Below, piece by piece: positions 14,718-18,762 of a DNA stretch of 18,762 nt. The position numbers were made by a program, and so were the translations under genes. The notes under the pieces are model-generated. The model was not told where the DNA came from and made no database searches. It worked only from the letters and a program-made list of their open reading frames with translations. Where the stretch lies: contig JBGTCD010000115.1 in the NCBI GenBank assembly GCA_041749015.1, positions 1 through 18,762 on the forward strand, read 5' to 3'. How positions within the stretch are numbered: the stretch's first letter is position 1; every line of letters starts with the position of its first letter. This DNA is from JBGTCD01 sp041749015 (GTDB lineage: Bacteria > Bacteroidota > Bacteroidia > Cytophagales > Cyclobacteriaceae).

Positions 14718-15886
14718 ATGACATAGTATTAAATATGAAATCCTGGGCTCAGCGCAACCTTCACGGGGATCCGGTGATATGGGTGGTGGCTTTTATGCTT
14801 TCTATTATCAGCATACTGGTGGTGTACAGTGCTACCGGGTCTTTGGCTTTCAGAGGTATGACCAATCCCGAAAGCTACCTGATCAATCACACAGCTTTAA
14901 TCATTCTGGCATTGGTGGCCATGTGGTTTGCACACCGTGTAGACTACCGATACTACTTTAAAATTTCCAGACTGGCACTTTGGGCAAGTGTTCCTTTACT
15001 GATTTATACCTTCACGCACGGCACCTCATTCAATGATGCATCCCGATGGATCAATATTCCAATTGTCAACAGGTCGTTTCAGCCTTCCGATCTGGCAACA
15101 GTAGCACTTCTGGCAAGTTTGGCAGGTATGCTTTCCAAGAGGCAACAAAATATAGGCGATTTTAAAGAATCGCTTATTCCAATATTATTATGGTGTGGAG
15201 TGATATGCGGGCTTATTGCATTGACTAATCTTTCATCAGCCATCATTCTTTTTGGCACCTGTATGCTTATCATGTTCATAGGCAGGGTACCCATTAAGTA
15301 TTTGGCCATGTTAGCCTTTGTGGGGGTTCTGGCTGGTGGCATCGCCTTAAAATTTGGGGTACGTGGCGAAACAGCCAAAAGCAGAATCACCAATTTTATC
15401 GAGAATAAGGAATTGTCCTACCAGTCTAAGCATGCTCACATCGCAATCGCCACCGGTGGCATTACAGGAAAGGGCCCTGGCCAAAGCGACCAGCGCAACA
15501 TTCTGCCTGAGCCATATTCAGATTTTGCATTTGCTATCATCATTGAAGAATACGGGTTGATTGGAGGCTTTACCGTGCTCCTGCTGTACCTAACCCTCTT
15601 GTATCGGGGAATGAAGGCGGCCTACAATAGTGAACGGGCTTTTGCCGGATTACTTTCAGCAGGCCTCAGCTTTGCCATTGTAATGCAGGCACTCATCAAT
15701 ATTAGTGTGGTAGTAGGTTTGGTGCCCGTCACCGGGCTGCCCCTGCCACTGATCAGTATGGGGGGCACCTCATTACTATTTACGGGGATTTCACTGGGAA
15801 TTATACTCAGTGTGAGCAGGGGAGAGGTGGATCAAACCTGGACCCAAAAACAGGAAGAACTAAAAAATTTAGCAAAAGCAGCATAA
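14714..15886 (+). CDS. ftsW: Septal peptidoglycan glycosyltransferase FtsW (SEDS family)
   Basis: A 390-residue polytopic membrane protein with about ten hydrophobic segments, beginning near residues 20-40. SEDS proteins polymerise lipid II into glycan strands; FtsW works with FtsI at the septum. Family marks are the DASRWINIP stretch at 108-116, GKGPGQSDQRNILPEP at 252-267, the likely catalytic aspartate in YSDFAFAIIIEEYG (Asp270), and the late-helix signature VTGLPLPLISMGGTSL at 339-354. RodA is the alternative member of the family, but the position between murD and murG in the dcw cluster favours FtsW. A polar tail after about 368 should be cytoplasmic. The start is ATG 14714, overlapping murD by four bases. 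Confidence 0.95.
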   Translation: MNDIVLNMKSWAQRNLHGDPVIWVVAFMLSIISILVVYSATGSLAFRGMTNPESYLINHTALIILALVAMWFAHRVDYRYYFKISRLALWASVPLLIYTFTHGTSFNDASRWINIPIVNRSFQPSDLATVALLASLAGMLSKRQQNIGDFKESLIPILLWCGVICGLIALTNLSSAIILFGTCMLIMFIGRVPIKYLAMLAFVGVLAGGIALKFGVRGETAKSRITNFIENKELSYQSKHAHIAIATGGITGKGPGQSDQRNILPEPYSDFAFAIIIEEYGLIGGFTVLLLYLTLLYRGMKAAYNSERAFAGLLSAGLSFAIVMQALINISVVVGLVPVTGLPLPLISMGGTSLLFTGISLGIILSVSRGEVDQTWTQKQEELKNLAKAA

Positions 15887-15890
15887 ACAC

Positions 15891-17000
15891 TTGAAAGCTA
15901 AAAGACCATATCGATTAATTTTTACCGGAGGCGGTACCGGCGGGCATATCTACCCGGCTATTGCTGTTGCTAAGTGTTTCCAGGATAAATACCCTGAAGC
16001 TGAGATTTTATTTGTGGGGGCAAAAGGCAAAATGGAAATGGCCAAAGTGCCCGAAGCAGGATTCCGGATTATTGGTCTTTGGATCAGCGGACTACAACGT
16101 AAGATGACCCTGGAGAATATGTACTTCCCCATCAAGTTATTAATGAGCTTCATGAGTGCCCGAAAAATTATCCGCAGGTTTAATCCTGACGTGGTAGTAG
16201 GTTTTGGTGGCTATGCCAGTGGCCCTACGATGCTGGCAGCTACAGGCTTGAAGTACCCCACCTTGATCCAGGAGCAAAATTCATACGCCGGAATGACCAA
16301 CAAGCGAATTGGAAAAAAAGTAGATACCATTTGTGTCGCTTATGAAGGCATGGAAGCCTACTTCCCGGAGGAAAAAATAGTAATTACAGGAAATCCGGTA
16401 AGAAAAAACCTGGGTGATAGAAATCTTAAAAAAGATGTTTCCAAGGCATTTTTTGAATTGGATCCTTACAAAAAAACAGTTTTGGTACTGGGTGGAAGCC
16501 TTGGCTCAAGGACAATCAACGAGAGTATCCTTAAGGGAGTACAAGCCTATCAGGATGCCGGGATACAAGTAATATGGCAGTCCGGCAAATTCTATTATCT
16601 GGAAATGAAACGCCGCTTGCAAAAACTAGAATTGAGGAATGTAAAGCTTCTGGATTTCATCTATGAGATGGAGATGGCCTATGCGGCAGCAGATCTGGTA
16701 GTAACCCGTGCCGGGGCTTTGGCCATTGCTGAAATCACTCTTTCTGGCGTGCCGGCCATCCTGATCCCGTCTCCCAATGTGGCGGAAGATCATCAAACGA
16801 AAAACGCCATGGCCCTGACTGAGAAAAATGCGGCTGTGATGGTATTGGATGTCGAGGCTGAGAAATTATTGACCCCTACAGTGATTGAAGTCATCAATAA
16901 TGAAGAAAAGTGTAAGGATATGGTGAATAACCTGGGGCCATTAGCCAAACCCAATGCTGCCATGGACATAGTAAAGGAATTAGAGAAACTGATTAAATGA
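15891..17000 (+). CDS. murG: UDP-N-acetylglucosamine--undecaprenyl-pyrophosphoryl-MurNAc-pentapeptide transferase MurG
   Basis: A peripheral inner-membrane glycosyltransferase (GT28, GT-B fold) of 369 residues that adds GlcNAc to lipid I to make lipid II on the cytoplasmic face. The glycine loop GGGTGGH is at 13-19, a second glycine-rich stretch VVGFGGYASGP at 102-112, GGSLGSRTIN at 201-210 and the UDP-GlcNAc-binding RAGALAIAEI at 273-282, followed by EDHQTKNA at 299-306. The start appears to be TTG at 15891, four bases after ftsW. No ATG or GTG in this frame precedes the essential glycine loop, and the first downstream ATG lies after it. The stop overlaps the murC start (ATGA). Confidence 0.96.
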   Translation: MKAKRPYRLIFTGGGTGGHIYPAIAVAKCFQDKYPEAEILFVGAKGKMEMAKVPEAGFRIIGLWISGLQRKMTLENMYFPIKLLMSFMSARKIIRRFNPDVVVGFGGYASGPTMLAATGLKYPTLIQEQNSYAGMTNKRIGKKVDTICVAYEGMEAYFPEEKIVITGNPVRKNLGDRNLKKDVSKAFFELDPYKKTVLVLGGSLGSRTINESILKGVQAYQDAGIQVIWQSGKFYYLEMKRRLQKLELRNVKLLDFIYEMEMAYAAADLVVTRAGALAIAEITLSGVPAILIPSPNVAEDHQTKNAMALTEKNAAVMVLDVEAEKLLTPTVIEVINNEEKCKDMVNNLGPLAKPNAAMDIVKELEKLIK

Positions 17001-18397
17001 ATCTGAAGGATTACCATATCATCTATTTTTTAGGCATCGGAGGGATTGGTATGAGCGCCCTTGCCAGGTGGTTTGTCCTTCAAGGCAAGGAGGTGTCGGG
17101 TTATGATCGTACCCCTTCACCAGTGACGGAGGCATTGGAATTAGAAGGTATTAAGGTGCATTTTGATGAATCGGTAGCCGGTCTTCCTGAAAAAATATTA
17201 GAGATGCCATTAAAAGTTTTGGTGGTGTATACTCCGGCTGTACCTCAAGCGCATCCGGGTTATTCCTACCTCAGAGATCATGGTTACACCATAAAAAAGC
17301 GATCGGAGGTATTAGGACTGATTACCAGGGATTATTATACAATTGCAGTGGCAGGCACCCATGGTAAGACTACCACCTCTTCAATGGTAGCACACATCTT
17401 AATTGAAGCAGGATTTAATGTTACCGCCTTTTTGGGTGGCATCAGTACCAATTATGGTTCAAACTTTATTGTAAATGAAGGCAGTGGTAAATCCATAGCG
17501 GTGGTAGAGGCAGATGAATTTGACAGGTCATTCCTCACGCTGAACCCTGACATTGCCATTGTGACCTCAGCAGATGCTGATCACCTTGATGTCTATGGAG
17601 ATGAGGCGGCCTTAAGAAAATCCTTCAGGGATTTTATATCCCGGATTCAAGAGGGCGGAAAATTATTTATTCATGAGCGTCTGGCGGGAGAATTTGAGCC
17701 TTATCCGGACCAAGTAGAAATTAAAAGCTATGGCTTAAACCGGGGACAATTTTTTGCCGGTAATATCACCATCGAGCATGGTATTTTTGATTTTGACTTA
17801 AATGGCATTGGCAGCAATGTTTTAAACGTTAAGTCAGGCGTCCCCGGTTTTTATAATATTGAAAATGCAGTCGCAGCCATCCTGAGCGCTGTAGGAGCCG
17901 GGGCCAACCCTGAGACGGCATGTCGGGCTATGTCGACTTACAAGGGTGTAAAACGAAGGTTTGAATTTGTAATCCAGCATCCTGAGATTGTACTCATTGA
18001 TGACTATGCCCACCATCCCGTGGAGATTATGGCCTTTATCGAATCGGTAAAGGCGCTATATCCTGATAAAAAGTTAGTGGTCGTATTCCAGCCTCATTTG
18101 TATTCCAGGACAAGGGATTTTGCTGAAGAATTTTCAGAAAGCCTGAGCAAGGCAGACCTGGTAGTTTTACTAGAGATCTACCCGGCTCGTGAGGAACCGA
18201 TTCCGGGAGTGGATGCCAAAATGATTTTTGACAAGTTGGCCTGTGAGAAGGTATTGGTGGGCAAGGAAGCCCTCATTGATTTGCTAGCAGATGCAGATTG
18301 GGAGCTTATTGCCATACTTGGAGCCGGCGATATTGACCGAATGGTAAAGCCTGTAGCAGATATACTTAAAAAGAAACATCATGTGGAAGAAGCTTAA
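16997..18397 (+). CDS. murC: UDP-N-acetylmuramate--L-alanine ligase MurC
   Basis: A cytoplasmic Mur ligase of 466 residues that adds L-alanine to UDP-MurNAc, the first stem-peptide step. The Rossmann-like N-terminus shows FLGIGGIGMSALA at 11-23, a glycine loop typical of MurC. The ATP loop is AGTHGKTTTSS at 119-129; the THG form distinguishes MurC from MurD and MurE, which have TNG. Further marks are EADEFDRSF at 171-179, SADADHLDVYG at 191-201, RRFEF at 320-324 and DDYAHHPVEI at 335-344, then FQPHLYSRT at 364-372 and GAGDI at 442-446. It overlaps murG by four bases and ftsQ by 17. It sits after murG rather than beside murB, which is not in view. Confidence 0.97.
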   Translation: MNLKDYHIIYFLGIGGIGMSALARWFVLQGKEVSGYDRTPSPVTEALELEGIKVHFDESVAGLPEKILEMPLKVLVVYTPAVPQAHPGYSYLRDHGYTIKKRSEVLGLITRDYYTIAVAGTHGKTTTSSMVAHILIEAGFNVTAFLGGISTNYGSNFIVNEGSGKSIAVVEADEFDRSFLTLNPDIAIVTSADADHLDVYGDEAALRKSFRDFISRIQEGGKLFIHERLAGEFEPYPDQVEIKSYGLNRGQFFAGNITIEHGIFDFDLNGIGSNVLNVKSGVPGFYNIENAVAAILSAVGAGANPETACRAMSTYKGVKRRFEFVIQHPEIVLIDDYAHHPVEIMAFIESVKALYPDKKLVVVFQPHLYSRTRDFAEEFSESLSKADLVVLLEIYPAREEPIPGVDAKMIFDKLACEKVLVGKEALIDLLADADWELIAILGAGDIDRMVKPVADILKKKHHVEEA

Positions 18398-18762
18398 ATT
18401 GAATATAAGACTTGCTCCTGCCATTGCTGTGATGCTGTTGGCAGTCCTGATCGGCTTTACAGAGGTGGAGCATAGTACTGCTACCTGTAGTGAGGTGATC
18501 ATCCGGATACACAATACCCTTGATAATCATTTCCTCAACAATCAGGATGTCCATAATCTCATGACTAAGGGTGGAGAAGAATTATTGTTGGGAACGGCTT
18601 TAAAGGATATCAACCTCAAAAAAATGGAGGAGCGTATCCAAAGAAGTCCCTACATTAAAAATGCTGAGGTATACAAAGATCTTAAAGGCCACATCATTGT
18701 AGAGGCGCAGAAACACAGGCCGGCTGCGAGGATTTTGAGGCGGAACGGACCAGATGTGTACC
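18381..18762 (+). CDS. ftsQ: Cell division protein FtsQ/DivIB, N-terminal part (runs off the window)
   Basis: An open frame from ATG 18381 continues without a stop to the window edge (127 codons plus one base). It starts with a short basic cytoplasmic tail (MWKKLKLNIR), one membrane helix at about 11-27, and then a periplasmic region that resembles the POTRA domain of FtsQ: a predicted strand-helix-helix-strand pattern including LKDINLKKMEERIQRSPYIKNAEVYKDL and a following hydrophobic strand. These are the family's usual features, although sequence conservation is low. FtsQ bridges early and late division proteins and binds FtsL and FtsB partners. The position directly after murC matches dcw order. 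It overlaps murC by 17 bases, so it is probably translated through coupling. Confidence 0.88.
   Translation, partial: MWKKLKLNIRLAPAIAVMLLAVLIGFTEVEHSTATCSEVIIRIHNTLDNHFLNNQDVHNLMTKGGEELLLGTALKDINLKKMEERIQRSPYIKNAEVYKDLKGHIIVEAQKHRPAARILRRNGPDVY

Noticed and set aside
14701..14740. Alternative ftsW start at ATG 14735
   Set aside because: ATG 14714 has a good Shine-Dalgarno and the common ATGA overlap with murD.
1..18762. Mobile element, CRISPR, toxin-antitoxin or phage-defence system
   Set aside because: No transposase, integrase, repeat-spacer array, tRNA-edge insertion or defence-type gene pair was seen on either strand.

Overview
The window looks like a chromosomal segment of a Bacteroidota bacterium, probably of the Cytophagales (inference). 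Three things point there. The cell-wall/division cluster has the Bacteroidota order and form: a short FtsL-like protein of the Bacteroidota type, an FtsI ending in a PASTA domain, and a MraY with an enlarged loop. There is a promoter-like TAnnTTTG element in front of mraZ. Most starts lack a strong Shine-Dalgarno sequence. Base composition is moderate and even, and I see no mobile element, CRISPR array, tRNA or rRNA.

Left part (1-6552): a mixed set of housekeeping and accessory genes. On the + strand there is the C-terminal end of an acyl-CoA carboxylase carboxyltransferase subunit, then three bases later an M42-family metallo-aminopeptidase, then a DUF3667-type membrane protein. This last gene meets an MscS-type mechanosensitive channel tail to tail with a 12-base overlap. 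A divergent intergenic region containing a large imperfect hairpin separates mscS from a trans-polyprenyl diphosphate synthase gene. Two lipoprotein genes follow on the - strand: a DUF4114-type exported protein and a TlpA/ResA-like thiol-disulfide oxidoreductase with a WCPNC active site.

Right part (6777-18762): the dcw (division and cell wall) cluster, all on the + strand: mraZ, rsmH, ftsL, ftsI, murE, mraY, murD, ftsW, murG, murC and the first 127 codons of ftsQ, which runs off the window. Gaps are 0-5 bases, and many junctions overlap (ATGA or TGATG), so this is almost certainly one transcription unit. It covers transcriptional self-control (MraZ), 16S rRNA methylation (RsmH), cytoplasmic peptidoglycan precursor synthesis (MurC, MurD, MurE), the lipid-linked steps (MraY, MurG) and septal polymerisation and crosslinking with its scaffold (FtsW, FtsI, FtsL, FtsQ). 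murB, murF and ddl are not in the visible part.

The most informative regulatory feature is the mraZ control region. Four tandem 10-base boxes (AATGTGGAAT, AAAGTGGTAG, AAAGTGGTGG, AAAATGTCAT) sit immediately upstream of a perfect TAnnTTTG element, and the real mraZ start lies about 30 bases downstream. This fits MraZ autoregulation and sets the mraZ start at 6862 rather than at the in-frame ATG at 6778. I found no convincing previously undescribed system. The window is mostly ordinary core genome, with a few points worth checking.
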